NCBI GenBank assembly: GCA_902984215.1
Contig: CADWAF010002006.1
Location: forward strand, 1 to 64,000
Length of the DNA stretch: 64,000 nucleotides
DNA from: Willaertia magna
Taxonomy: Eukaryota > Heterolobosea > Eutetramitea > Acrasida > Naegleriidae
Direction of reading: 5' to 3'
Every line of letters starts with the position of its first letter. The stretch's first letter is position 1. This document shows, piece by piece, positions 23,586 through 34,360 of the stretch. A model generated the notes under the pieces. The model made no database searches, had not been told where the DNA came from, and saw nothing but the letters and a program-made list of their open reading frames with translations. A program made the position numbers and the translations under genes.

Positions 23586-24315
23586 TTAAACATACTGTTG
23601 AACGGAAATGTTGGAAAGCACGATTTGTATTAAATTGATTTTTTTGTTTTAGGCAAAGATTTTATTGGAGATGTATTAATTTAAATTTATTGTAATAATC
23701 TGACTTTATAAATTTTACAAAAAAGATTGTATTTTATATTGTAAAATAATAATTCATTTCGCTTTTCACCTTCATTATTGAAAGCTAACTAAATGAGAGT
23801 ATGTCAAAGTAACAGCTATTACAAAAACAACTATTTCTTAAAGAACAAGGAACAAGAAGGAAAAAAAGAAAATTAACCCAACAAGTGGTGTTTAAACTAT
23901 GGCTATCGATCGTTGAGTTCTACCCAAAGAACATCAATTAGAAAGTGATGAACCAATTAATCTCAGAGTTATTATCTTTCTCATTTTTCAAGCAAATAAA
24001 AAAAAAAAATCAAAATAATCAAAAAAAAAATACAGACCTGTCGTTTTATTGTTTTTTTTTTTGCAAAGATTTTTCACAAAAATTCATTGAAGATTCAATT
24101 GAAGATAACCAGTCATTCATTAGTATCATTAAGAATTTAATAACATTGTCATTACATCGTCATCGCCATCATTAGTATTATAGAAATCATCAACAACATA
24201 CCATCATCTCTCTCTTTCCGCAAAAAATAATAATTATAACAAAGAATAACCAAACAACGACAAACATAATTTAAAACAATAATAATTTAAAACATTTTTA
24301 ACAAAACAAAAACAA

Positions 24316-27300
24316 ATGAGAATTCCCAATACAAATCAACAACAACCATCATCATCCTTATTATTAAATAATAATACAAATAATTTAAATAATAATTTAA
24401 ATAATAACAACACTACTATTCGTTGTATTTTACAATTTAATGATAAAAATAGTATTTTTAAAATTGAAAGTAATAATAAAATTACATTTAAAAATTTTAT
24501 TGAAATTTTAAAAAATAAATTTAATTTATTAAATAATTTATTATTAACAAATTTAGAAATTAGTTATTTTGATAAAGTTATTAATAGAAATTTAATTGTA
24601 AATGATGATGATTCTTTAAATGAAATGTTTAATTATTTTTTACAAAATAATTTACAAAATGAAATTGTTAAAATTGTAATGTTACAACAAGAGAGTTTAC
24701 AAAATAATAGTTTACAAAATAATGTATCAAAAAATAATTTACAATATAATAATTTATTAAATAGTTTACAAAAAGAAGAAGAACAAGTTGTCAATACTTT
24801 ACAAAATACTTTACAAAATAATTTACACATTACAATGTCACAAGAAATGTCACAAGAAATGACAAATTTAGAAAGTGTAGTTGACAATAATTTATTACAA
24901 CAAGCAAATAATTTTTATAAAAATTATAAATTTGAAGAAGCATTGTCAATTTATTTAAATATTTTACAAAAAAATACACATTACAAAATTTTACACAAAA
25001 TTGCCAATTGTTATCGTGAATTAAATCAATTCGTTGAAAGTTTACAATTTTATGAAAAGGCAGTTAAAATTGTAAATATTGATAAAAATCTATTTTTAGA
25101 TATTGCAATTTTATACACTCGTTGTAAATATTGTAATGATATTTTAACATATGTGACATTACCAAAAAAAAATTGTGACATTGTGACATGTAAAAATCAT
25201 TTTGATGAAAATGAAAATATTATGGTTGACTTGTCATGTGAAATGTTTGAAAGAGTTCTAAATATGGATGATAATTTTATAAAAGGAAAATTAGAATATG
25301 CAATTTTTTTAATGAATGAAAAGAAGGATTTTGTAAAGGCAAATGAATTGTTACAAAATAGTTTACAAACTTTACAAAATAGTTTACAACAAAATAGTTT
25401 ACAAAATGAGGAAGAAGAAATTAAATTTTTAATAAATTATGGATTTTCAATTTATTTTAAAGAAAATTTAAATTTACAAGAAAGTTTACAAAATTTACAA
25501 AAAATTGAAAATTTAAATTTTCCACAAATATTTAATTTATTTGGAAATATTTATAAATCACAAAAAAATTATAATTTATCAATTTTAAATTATGAAAAGG
25601 CAATTACCATAAATAAAAATTATTTAAATGCAATTTATAATTTAGGAAATTTATTTTATTTTGAATTACAAGATTACAATAAAAGTTTAAATTATTTTTT
25701 AAATTATTTAAATTTTGATAAATTTGGAAATTTTAATGGAAATATTTTTAATTCAATTGGAATGTGTTATTATCAATTAAAAAATTTTAATTTAGCAAAA
25801 AATTATTTTGAAAAAACTTTACAAAAAATTACACAATTGTCACCAACTTTACAAAAATGTTCTTTATTTAGAAAAATGACAAGTACAACTTATTATAATA
25901 TTTGTTTATGTCTTTATGAAGAAATAAATACTTTACAACAAAATACTTTACAAAATAATAATTTACAAAAAAATAACATTCCAGTTGACAACAATACTTT
26001 ACAAAATTTATATTTAAAAAATTTAAAATTATCTTTACAATATGATCCTAAAAATATTTTAACTTTACAACAATTAGGAATTTATTATTATACAAATAAA
26101 GAAATTAACACTAGTATTTCCTATTTTGAAAAAGTTGTTGATTTAAATAATTATTTTAAAATTTCAGTAAATTATTTATGTGACATTTACAATGAATTAA
26201 AAAATTATGAAAAGGAAAAGTTTTATTTAAAAATTAATTTAAAAAAAAATGTTGACAATAAGTGTGACAATAATAAGTGTGACATTTTACAAAAATTGGG
26301 AAATTGTAATTTTAATTTACAAAATTATGAAAAGGCAAATTCCTATTTTGAACAATGTTTAAATTTATTAAATAATTTAGAAATAAATAATAAAAATTTA
26401 GAAAAAATAAATAATTTAAAAATGGAAATTTTAAATAAATTAGGAAATTGTAAACTTTTACAAAATAAATTAGATGGAGCTTTACAATTTTATAATCAAT
26501 CATTATTAATTGATAAATCAAATTTAATTTCCATTTTTGGTAAAATTCAATGTTATTTTCTAAAAAAGGATTATCAACAAGTAATTTCCTTAATTGAATT
26601 ATTACAATTTATTTATAATCAACTTTACAATGAACTTTACAATGAAAATTATAAAAATAATTTTTCATTACAATCAACTGATAATTATTTTTTACAAAGT
26701 TTATTAATTTTAGGAGATGTCAATTATATTTTAGGAAAATTTAATGAAGCTAAATTAAATTATGATAAATTATTACAAAAAAATTGTAATGATTTTTATG
26801 TTAAATTTATGAGTTTACAATGTGACGTTTTATTAAATGGTTTAAATGATCAAACTTTACAAAAAATGTCACAAAATTTGTCACAAAATAATTCTTTACA
26901 AAATGGTAGTGACAATATTTATTTATATTTTTTAGGAAAATTATTATATAAAAAAGGAAAACATCACGAAGCAATTACACAATTAAATTTATGTTTACAA
27001 AAAAATCCAAATTTTTTACAATGTCACTATAAATTAGGAAAATTCTATTTTTTACAAAAAGATTACAAAAATGCAGAAATTCATTTACAAAAATCAATTT
27101 CCATCAATAAAGAAAATATAGAAACTTTTAAAAAGGAAATTCCAAAAATGAATTTCTCTAAAAATGGAAATACTACAAATAATTCTACAAATAATAATTT
27201 ACACAATAATAATTATTATTTACATTTAACACATTACAATTATGATTACAATAATTTAATTATAAAATATTTCAAATTTGGAAATTCCTATAAAATGTTA

Positions 27301-27606
27301 GCAACTTTAAATTTTTCATTAAATTTATTTGATAATTCCATTTTATTTTATGAAAAGTCATTAAAATATTTTAAACAATTTCAAAATGTTAAAAACAATA
27401 CTTTACAAAATACTTTACAAAATACTTTACAAAATAATTTACAAAATAATTTTAATGCACAAGATTATTATAATTTAGGATTTTGTAAAGAACAAAAAGG
27501 ATTAATGAAAGATGCAATTAAATATTATGAAATTTGTTTGGGATTAAATCCTAAACATGAACAAGCATTACAATTTATTAATTTATATAAAAAGAGATAT
27601 ATGTAA
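24316..27606 (+). CDS. PB1-domain and TPR-repeat protein
   Basis: 1,096 residues. After an Asn-rich start, residues about 35-120 look like a PB1 domain: a ubiquitin-like strand pattern ending in LEISYFDK...VNDDDSLNEMF, the acidic OPCA-type motif. From about 190 to the end there are many tetratricopeptide repeats (for example NCYRELNQFVESLQFYEKAV and GNIYKSQKNYNLSILNYEKA), each about 34 residues with the typical W/L-G-Y-A-F-A-P spacing. PB1 plus TPR recalls p67phox-like or other scaffold proteins, but no SH3 domain is present. Repeated LQN insertions (24633-24900 and 27400-27460) interrupt the fold. A scaffold role is inferred from architecture. Confidence 0.8.
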   Translation: MRIPNTNQQQPSSSLLLNNNTNNLNNNLNNNNTTIRCILQFNDKNSIFKIESNNKITFKNFIEILKNKFNLLNNLLLTNLEISYFDKVINRNLIVNDDDSLNEMFNYFLQNNLQNEIVKIVMLQQESLQNNSLQNNVSKNNLQYNNLLNSLQKEEEQVVNTLQNTLQNNLHITMSQEMSQEMTNLESVVDNNLLQQANNFYKNYKFEEALSIYLNILQKNTHYKILHKIANCYRELNQFVESLQFYEKAVKIVNIDKNLFLDIAILYTRCKYCNDILTYVTLPKKNCDIVTCKNHFDENENIMVDLSCEMFERVLNMDDNFIKGKLEYAIFLMNEKKDFVKANELLQNSLQTLQNSLQQNSLQNEEEEIKFLINYGFSIYFKENLNLQESLQNLQKIENLNFPQIFNLFGNIYKSQKNYNLSILNYEKAITINKNYLNAIYNLGNLFYFELQDYNKSLNYFLNYLNFDKFGNFNGNIFNSIGMCYYQLKNFNLAKNYFEKTLQKITQLSPTLQKCSLFRKMTSTTYYNICLCLYEEINTLQQNTLQNNNLQKNNIPVDNNTLQNLYLKNLKLSLQYDPKNILTLQQLGIYYYTNKEINTSISYFEKVVDLNNYFKISVNYLCDIYNELKNYEKEKFYLKINLKKNVDNKCDNNKCDILQKLGNCNFNLQNYEKANSYFEQCLNLLNNLEINNKNLEKINNLKMEILNKLGNCKLLQNKLDGALQFYNQSLLIDKSNLISIFGKIQCYFLKKDYQQVISLIELLQFIYNQLYNELYNENYKNNFSLQSTDNYFLQSLLILGDVNYILGKFNEAKLNYDKLLQKNCNDFYVKFMSLQCDVLLNGLNDQTLQKMSQNLSQNNSLQNGSDNIYLYFLGKLLYKKGKHHEAITQLNLCLQKNPNFLQCHYKLGKFYFLQKDYKNAEIHLQKSISINKENIETFKKEIPKMNFSKNGNTTNNSTNNNLHNNNYYLHLTHYNYDYNNLIIKYFKFGNSYKMLATLNFSLNLFDNSILFYEKSLKYFKQFQNVKNNTLQNTLQNTLQNNLQNNFNAQDYYNLGFCKEQKGLMKDAIKYYEICLGLNPKHEQALQFINLYKKRYM

Positions 27607-27985
27607 TATTTATTTTATATATTTTATTTTATTTAATTTTATATATTTTATATCATTTATTTAGTTTGATTTTTATAATTTATATATTTGATTAGATTTT
27701 TATTTATTTATTTATTTTTTTATAATTTTTTATATATATTTGGTATATTTATTTTATGATTTTTTGTAAAGTTTATTTTTGTATAATTAATTTATGATTT
27801 TTGTATGAATGAATTTTTACAAAAATAAAAATATTTATGACTATTTTAAAAAATAAATTTATTTACAAAGAAATTTACAAAACATGTCAACTAAGTGTCA
27901 AGACAACCACCACTACCACTACCATTATTAATCAAATATTTTTTTATTTACAAAATAATACAAAAATATAAATTACAAAAAAAAA
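27607..27985. other. convergent intergenic, no gene seen
   Basis: AT-rich 3' flanks of two converging genes. No motif beyond A and T tracts is recognised. Confidence 0.5.
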
Positions 27986-28267
27986 TTATTTATGATTAAA
28001 ATGTGTAAATAAAAAATAAATTTCATGATTTTCCAATAATTTATTTTTTACATTTTTAACAGCTTCATTTGTTGTTTTTATAATTTCTTGTGGAATTGTT
28101 GTTGAATCGTTATTATTGTTATTATTATTTGTTTTGTAAGAATTATTTGTCTTGTTATTGTAAGAATTATTATTTGTCTTGTTGTTAATGTTGTTATTGT
28201 TTATATTATTATTATTGTTATTTTTAGTAGATGAATGATTATTGTAAAAGTAATGATGTTCTACCAT
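27986..28267 (-). CDS. Small Asn-rich hypothetical protein (93 aa)
   Basis: It starts MVEHHYFYNNHSS, then has about 50 residues of Asn with Thr, Ser and Lys, then an ordered-looking helix (QEIIKTTNEAVKNVKNKLLE) and ends HFNHK. The C-terminal helix and the T-tract upstream of the ATG support a real gene, but Asn runs arise easily from AAT/AAC repeats. No family is recognised. Confidence 0.35.
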   Translation of the reverse strand: MVEHHYFYNNHSSTKNNNNNNINNNNINNKTNNNSYNNKTNNSYKTNNNNNNNDSTTIPQEIIKTTNEAVKNVKNKLLENHEIYFLFTHFNHK

Positions 28268-28801
28268 TCTTTTTAATTTTTTTTTAAGTTTTAAATATTT
28301 TGATTTTTTTTATTGTAAAAAGAATGGGAATGTTTGTATGGAATTGTTAATTTACACTGTGTAAATTTATCAATTTGGAAAGTAAAAAGATTTATTACCA
28401 TTATTATTATTGCATAAACAAACAACCATTAAAAATAATTTGATAAAAATAAAAAGTGTAACGTAAAAAATTTTGGTGGGAAAAAGAATCTAAAAGTTGG
28501 CGTTGTTGGCTTACAGTAATTATTGAAAGTTCACATACCGCACTTATGCGCTTTGAGAAATTCTTGCTCTTTTCCTATAGTCATCAAAAAAATCAAAAAA
28601 ATCATTCTTTGTTGTTGCTTTTTCGAAAAAAAAAAAAGTACAAATTAATCCCGGCTTTCCACTCTTCTCTTTTTCTATCATTATTAACCGTTATCTTTAT
28701 ATCATCTTTACTTACTACTTGCTAGGCCTTTTCTAAATCATACAAAAAATTATTTCATACAACTAAATTAAAATACAAACAACTAAAAATTAAAAAAATA
28801 A
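28268..28801. promoter_or_regulatory. divergent intergenic region
   Basis: The spacer separates a minus-strand small gene and a plus-strand phosphotransferase gene. It includes a less AT-rich part (about 28490-28560) and long A tracts. It probably holds promoters for both; no specific site can be named. Confidence 0.4.
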
Positions 28802-30154
28802 ATGAAACCTTTTTATAACGATATAAAAGCAACAAAAGATGAATTACAAAATTTAAAAACCTATAAATCTAACGGAGTAGATGATTCCCTAATTCGTAAA
28901 TATATATTAAATCCATATTTATATGAAACTACAGTAAAATTTATACCAAAAACAATTGCACCAAATATGATTACTTTAATTGGTTTTTTCTTTATGAATT
29001 TAACTTTTTTTATTAGTTATTTCTATTCAGGAAATGATTTTAAAGGAAATTTACCAAATTTAGTATTTTTAATAAATGCAATTGGAATATTTTTATATCA
29101 AACTTTAGATAATTTAGATGGAAAAATTGCTAGAAATTTAAAACAATCATCTCCGTTAGGAGAAATGTTTGATCACGGAGTTGATGCTTTAGCTTGTACG
29201 ATTGGAATTATGGCATTTTGTTGTAGTTCTCAAATTGGTTATTTACAAAATGATTTATTATTTAGAATTTCACATGATTCTATTTTTGGTAATTTATTAA
29301 ATTATTTATTAAATTCTATTCATGGTATTACCGGAGGTCTTTTCGGAGGACATTACGGAGGAATTACCGGAGATTTTACATTAGATTTAAAATGGACATT
29401 TATTTTATTAGAATTAATTACAGCACAATTACCATTTATATTTGCAACATGGGAAGAATACCATATTGGATTTCTATATTTAGGAAAATTCAACGGACCA
29501 ATTGAAGGATTATTAAGTATAATTTTTACACAAATTATTGGATTTTTATTTGGACATGAAATATTTCATTTTACAATTTTTAATTTAATTTCTTTAAAAT
29601 TTATTTGTGTATTGTCAAGTACTTTTTTAGCAATTATTACTTCTATTTTAAATTTGAAAAAGATTTTATTAAAAAATTTAAATGATAAAAATTTAAATGA
29701 TAAAAAGAATTTACAAAAGGCTTTACAAAAGGCTTTACAAATTGTAATGGAAATTTTACCATATTTTATTTATAAATTATTTTTAATTTTAATTATTTTA
29801 ATAAATAAAGAAAATATAAATAAATATCCATTAATTTTATTATTTGGAATTTGTTTCCATTTTGGATATTTATCATCAAATATAACTTTATGTCATTTAT
29901 TAAAAAGGAAATTACCAAATATTTATAATCATTTAATTTATTTAATTACTTTTATTTTACAATTTTTAGCTATATTTGGTGGATTATTTGGATTATTTAT
30001 TTATTGTATTGGATTATTTATTATTTATTGTAATTTTGTATTGGAAGTATGTGATACGATTAGTACTTATTTGGGAATTAATGTATTGACAATTACACCT
30101 GTTAAGAAGGATAACAATAATGATATTAATGCAGATAAAAATGGTGGTAAATAA
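28802..30154 (+). CDS. CDP-alcohol phosphatidyltransferase (choline/ethanolaminephosphotransferase type)
   Basis: This enzyme family catalyses the last step of the Kennedy pathway, moving phosphocholine or phosphoethanolamine from the CDP form to diacylglycerol in ER or Golgi membranes. At residues about 106-129 the full signature DG-x2-AR-x8-G-x3-D-x3-D is present (DGKIAR...GEMFDHGVD), so all catalytic aspartates are kept. The 450-residue length, the N-terminal start (YKSNGVDDSLIRKYILNPYL) and about 8-10 hydrophobic segments match the eukaryotic CPT1/EPT1 group. Substrate choice cannot be read. A lysine-rich KALQKALQ insert (29711-29741) sits in a loop. Confidence 0.93.
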   Translation: MKPFYNDIKATKDELQNLKTYKSNGVDDSLIRKYILNPYLYETTVKFIPKTIAPNMITLIGFFFMNLTFFISYFYSGNDFKGNLPNLVFLINAIGIFLYQTLDNLDGKIARNLKQSSPLGEMFDHGVDALACTIGIMAFCCSSQIGYLQNDLLFRISHDSIFGNLLNYLLNSIHGITGGLFGGHYGGITGDFTLDLKWTFILLELITAQLPFIFATWEEYHIGFLYLGKFNGPIEGLLSIIFTQIIGFLFGHEIFHFTIFNLISLKFICVLSSTFLAIITSILNLKKILLKNLNDKNLNDKKNLQKALQKALQIVMEILPYFIYKLFLILIILINKENINKYPLILLFGICFHFGYLSSNITLCHLLKRKLPNIYNHLIYLITFILQFLAIFGGLFGLFIYCIGLFIIYCNFVLEVCDTISTYLGINVLTITPVKKDNNNDINADKNGGK

Positions 30155-30254
30155 AGTTGTTTGTTGGTAAATAAAATTGTGTGAATCTTTACTATTTCAA
30201 AGTTATTCTTCAAAATTTATTTGAGTACAAGCATAAAATGCATGTTAAAATTTC

Positions 30255-30327
30255 TGCCTGCTGCCAGGATCGAACTAGCGACCTTAAGATCTTCAGTCTC
30301 ACGCTCTACCAACTGAGCTAAGCGGGC
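30255..30327 (-). tRNA. tRNA-Phe (GAA)
   Basis: The minus strand folds as acceptor GCCCGCT/AGCAGGC (one C-A mismatch), D arm GCTC/GAGC, anticodon stem TGAGA/TCTTA with loop CTGAAGA, variable AGGTC, and T arm GCTAG/CTGGC with loop TTCGATC. The anticodon is GAA, for Phe. No intron; CCA is not encoded. The acceptor mismatch is the only flaw. Confidence 0.93.
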
Positions 30328-30379
30328 TCCATATTCACTTAACAAAGATCATGGGTACTTGAAAAATAATTCAAGACAA

Positions 30380-30466
30380 ATGGAGTTAGGACGTCGTATC
30401 AACGCAATCGCAATAGCGAACGCAAACAGCGCAAATGGTATTCCAATCGCAAAAAAATCCAAATAG
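30380..30466 (+). other. possible 28-codon upstream ORF
   Basis: A short ATG-to-TAG frame (MELGRRINAIAIANAN..., rich in Ala, Ile and Asn) lies 150 bases before the ABC transporter start. Its base composition is clearly less AT-rich than its surroundings. It could be an upstream ORF in the transporter leader or an unrelated patch. Confidence 0.25.
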
Positions 30467-30616
30467 ATTTCAGGAATGTGCGTTCCAACAAATCCAACAA
30501 AAAAAACAACAAACAACTACTTCTCAACATAATAATAATAACAAAATTTATATTATCTATCTATATAACAAAAACAAACTAATCGTTAAATTTTAACAAC
30601 AACAACGACTTCAATC

Positions 30617-32584
30617 ATGACAACAGCAGATACAACAACAACAAATAAAAAGGAAAAAACAACAAAAGGTAATAACAACAATAATGAAGAAGAACAATTA
30701 ATTGATATTCTAGAACCAAAACCAACCTTAAAAAATCATTTCAAACTCTTTCAAGTATTTGGCCTTATCAATTGGCTCATTATCCTCATTGGTTGGTTTG
30801 CATCCGCTTGCGTTGGCGCTTTTCCCATCGTTATTTACGTTATCATGGCCGGTGTAATGGATTCTTTAACACCAGATCCAGTTACAGGTCAAATGCCTTC
30901 AGGTGACGTAATGAAAGGAAAAGTAAATAATTTGGCCATGTGGTTCGCCATTGTTGCAGCCATTTCCTTTTTTGTAAATTTTATTTCAAACTTTACCTTA
31001 AATTTTGCAAGTGAAAGAATTGGTACAAAATTAAAAAGAGCTTATTTTAATAATTTAATTGAACAAGAAATTGGATATTTTGATATAAAACAAACTGGTG
31101 TATTAACTGCAGGTTTAAGTGAAGATATTGCTCGCATTCAAGATACTTATACCGTTAAATTAGGAAATGTATTTCAATTTTTAGTTCAAACACTTTGTGG
31201 TATTATTATGGCCTTTACAAAATCGTGGAGTATGTCTTTAGTAATGATTTCAACTTCACCCCTAATTATTTTACTAATTATGGTGATTGGTAAAGTAATG
31301 CAATTTTTAACGAAAAAATCTGGAAATGCATCGGAACATTCAAGTGGAATTGCAACTGAAGTAATTAGTGCCATTCGTACTGTTAGAAGTATGTCAGGTG
31401 AAGAATTTGAAAAATTACGTTTCTTTAAAGATTTATCAAAATTAAATTTATTTGGATTATTACGTTCTCTAAATTTGGGAATTATTATGGGAGGAATATT
31501 TTTTGTGATTTGGGGAACTGCAGCGTTAGCCTTTTGGTTTGGAGGCAACTTGGTGATTAAATCTGAACTTTCAATTGGTGCTCTCATGCAAGTATTTGGA
31601 CAAATGTTAATGGCTATATTAGGTATTGGTCAAGCGTTTGGTATTTTACCCGAAATTTTAAAGGCAAAAGTATCTGCAAATAATTTAATTAGAGTTTTAA
31701 ATAGAAAACCTGACATTCCATATATAGGTGGTAAAACCATACCTGGTGGTGTGAAGGGAAATGTTAAATTTGAAAATGTTGTTTTTAAATATCCATCACG
31801 TCCAAACGTTACAGTTTTAAAAGAATTTAGTTTTGAAATTTATCCTGGACAATCCGTTGCACTGGTTGGACCATCCGGTTCCGGAAAATCAACCATTGTT
31901 GGATTAGTTGAAAAGTTTTATAAACCGGAAAGTGGTCACGTTTTTATTGATGGAATAAACGTTGCCGAATTAGATCCACAATGGTTACATAAAAACGTTG
32001 GTATCGTTACACAAGAACCGGTTTTATTTGCTACAACCATTGCCGAAAATATTGCCTATGCCGTCGGTATTGAGAATGTGACACAACAACAAATTGAAGA
32101 AGCAGCAAAAGCAGCAAATGCTCACAATTTCATTATGGATTTACCGGAAGGATATCAAACTAGATTAGGAGAAAAAGGAGTTAGTATGTCCGGTGGTCAA
32201 AAACAACGTATTGCTATTGCTAGAGCTGTATTACAAGATCCACAATTATTATTATTAGATGAAGCAACAAGTGCTTTAGATACTGAGTCAGAAGCATTAG
32301 TACAAGCAGCATTAGATAAATTAATGAAAGGAAGAACTTCAATTTGTATTGCACATAGATTATCTACAGTACAGAATTGTGATGTGATTTTAGTATTACA
32401 AAAGGGAGTATTGAAGGAGGTGGGAAAACATGAAGAGTTATTGAAGATTGAGAATGGTATTTATAGAAAGTTAGCTCAGAAACAAATGATGTTTGGTGGT
32501 GGAAATAATAATAATAATGATGGATTGACTGAAGCGGTAACGATTGAGGGAGCATTAGATGAATTGGAAATGGAAGAAATGTAA
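30617..32584 (+). CDS. ABC transporter, ABCB-type half-transporter
   Basis: 655 residues with one membrane domain (about residues 45-350, six helices expected) followed by one nucleotide-binding domain. Visible motifs: Walker A GPSGSGKST (about 418-426), Q-loop TQEPVLF, signature SGGQKQRIAIARA (about 524-536), Walker B LLLLDEATSALD and the switch His in IAHRLS. The half-transporter layout means it must dimerise. The closest match is the ABCB/MDR/TAP group of exporters; the substrate is unknown. No N-terminal mitochondrial signal is obvious; the start is Thr/Lys/Asn-rich. Codon use is somewhat less AT-rich than in the neighbours, which suggests high expression or strong constraint. Confidence 0.95.
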   Translation: MTTADTTTTNKKEKTTKGNNNNNEEEQLIDILEPKPTLKNHFKLFQVFGLINWLIILIGWFASACVGAFPIVIYVIMAGVMDSLTPDPVTGQMPSGDVMKGKVNNLAMWFAIVAAISFFVNFISNFTLNFASERIGTKLKRAYFNNLIEQEIGYFDIKQTGVLTAGLSEDIARIQDTYTVKLGNVFQFLVQTLCGIIMAFTKSWSMSLVMISTSPLIILLIMVIGKVMQFLTKKSGNASEHSSGIATEVISAIRTVRSMSGEEFEKLRFFKDLSKLNLFGLLRSLNLGIIMGGIFFVIWGTAALAFWFGGNLVIKSELSIGALMQVFGQMLMAILGIGQAFGILPEILKAKVSANNLIRVLNRKPDIPYIGGKTIPGGVKGNVKFENVVFKYPSRPNVTVLKEFSFEIYPGQSVALVGPSGSGKSTIVGLVEKFYKPESGHVFIDGINVAELDPQWLHKNVGIVTQEPVLFATTIAENIAYAVGIENVTQQQIEEAAKAANAHNFIMDLPEGYQTRLGEKGVSMSGGQKQRIAIARAVLQDPQLLLLDEATSALDTESEALVQAALDKLMKGRTSICIAHRLSTVQNCDVILVLQKGVLKEVGKHEELLKIENGIYRKLAQKQMMFGGGNNNNNDGLTEAVTIEGALDELEMEEM

Positions 32585-34360
32585 AGTTTTATATTTTTGG
32601 TTGGTGATTGTATTGTAAATAAAATAATTTTGTTTTATAATTGTTTTCAATAGACCTTATTTTAAAACATGATTTTGTCAAGTTGTCGTGACAAAAAAAA
32701 ATGTATTTAGTTTTATGCAAAAAGTTTTATTGTATAAGGCAACAAATAAATTTTTATTTATGTCACTTTTAAATAATTATTATTTAATTTTTTTTAATAT
32801 TTATTTGTATTAAAGATTTTAATTAATAATTATTGAATACATAAATTATTCATTATCAATATATTACTAAATATTTATTAATGTTTAAAATAATATTATT
32901 TTTTTATTATCCCATAAATAATTTAACAATTTTTTAATTTTTTTCTTATTTCTAATTTTTTTTTAATTTTTGTATTTTTTTTATTATAATATTTATTTCT
33001 AATTATTATTGTCAATTTATTAGTATTTTCTAAAATTATTAAATATAATTATTTTTACTATTTTGATTGTTTTTCTTTTAAATTATTTATTTATTATTTA
33101 ATTGTTATAATTTCAAATACTTATTATACTTAAAAATTCAATTTTTCTTTTGCTGTTTAGTGTTTATTAAAATTGTATAAAATTTATTATTTTAAACTCA
33201 TTCATATATTTCTTTAGTAATTTCCTTATATTTAATTTTTGTGTTTTTGTATTAATAGAGTCGGCTTTATTTTTAACCACTTTTCTACTACTTTATTTTC
33301 AAATGACAGCAATTAAAAATTTAAGTAATTACAATAATTTGTTTTTAATATTTAGTTTTTCTTTTTTGTTAATTAAATATTTAATTTGTTTTAACTTAAT
33401 TTTGTTATTTTTTATTTTTATTAACACCTTTTGATTTTTAGTTTTTTAAATTTTTATTCCTTTCTAATAAAATTTTTAATTAACATCTATTCTTTGAAAT
33501 ACCACTCTAAATTTTGTAATATTGAGTGTAACTTTAAAAACTCATCATAACACTAACCATTATGAATAAACTATGAAATCGTCAGTATTCATTGATGGCA
33601 AATAAATAGAATTCTTTACGGAATTTTACCTTTACGAACAAGGAACGACCAATGCATTATACAATTGATATAAGTAAAAAAAAATGGACGCAATAAAGGT
33701 TTAAATTATCTTTCAAACTCTTTTTATTTTAGCCCGATGTTGTATGTAATATTCGTAATATTATATAAAACCTTATAAAAATGTTTTTGCTGATTTTATT
33801 AATTAAAATAGTATAGTAAGGTATTAACACTCACGTGTTATTAATTATAGTATTATATTATTCGTTTTTATAAATAAACACTAATTAAAAGTATATCACT
33901 AATAATTTTGTTGTGTATATCACAAATTAAATTAATACACAGTAAAATGAAACATTATTTTAACTGCAAAGATTCGCAGAATTAAAAATTTCATTCCCAA
34001 AATACTGTAACTGAAACAATTTCAGTTTAAAAATTAAATAATTCCTCAAATTTAGTCAAAAAGAAAATAAGGAAATAATTTATTTTATTTTCGTATAATT
34101 TTAAACATATTAGCGCTATTTGATTAAATAAATAAAATCTTTTCGTTAAAAAATCAATAAACACCTATTTAGGTGAAATGAAATAAATAAAATATAGGTG
34201 AAATGATTATAATAAATTGACTTTCCTCTATCTTATATTAATTTACAATATCCAACAACACATCACCAAATCGAATAAATTTATCCTATCCAATTAATAC
34301 CAAACTGCCATAACGGTCAAAACAAATAGTTATTTTTAAAAAAAAATTTTCAAAAAAAAA
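32585..34360. other. 1.8-kb intergenic, AT-rich, no gene seen
   Basis: Mostly very AT-rich spacer. A palindromic CACCTATTTAGGTG lies near 34162, with TAGGTGAAATGA repeated about 30 bases later. A slightly less AT-rich patch at 33530-33780 has no convincing ORF or RNA fold. The region just before 34361 is a T/A tract junction like those of other promoters. Confidence 0.45.

Larger units (their letters stand above)
19587..24315. other. 4.7-kb gene-free region with an extreme AT island
   Basis: From about 20000 to 23600 the sequence is almost pure A+T; for example 20461-20520 has no G or C at all. No ORF above about 60 codons occurs there. Decayed repeat copies sit at 22625-22746 and 23470-23585. 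Composition becomes more normal after about 23600, and 23880-24315 is probably the promoter and leader of the next gene. Candidates are a centromere-like region, a graveyard of mobile elements, or a low-constraint spacer. Confidence 0.6.

Noticed and set aside
20000..23600. nuclear copy of mitochondrial DNA
   Set aside because: The composition would fit, but no mitochondrial gene, tRNA or rRNA fragment is recognisable.
23945..24175. 76-codon open frame before the PB1/TPR gene
   Set aside because: Low-complexity Asn/Lys/Phe without recognisable features; more likely the 5' leader or chance.
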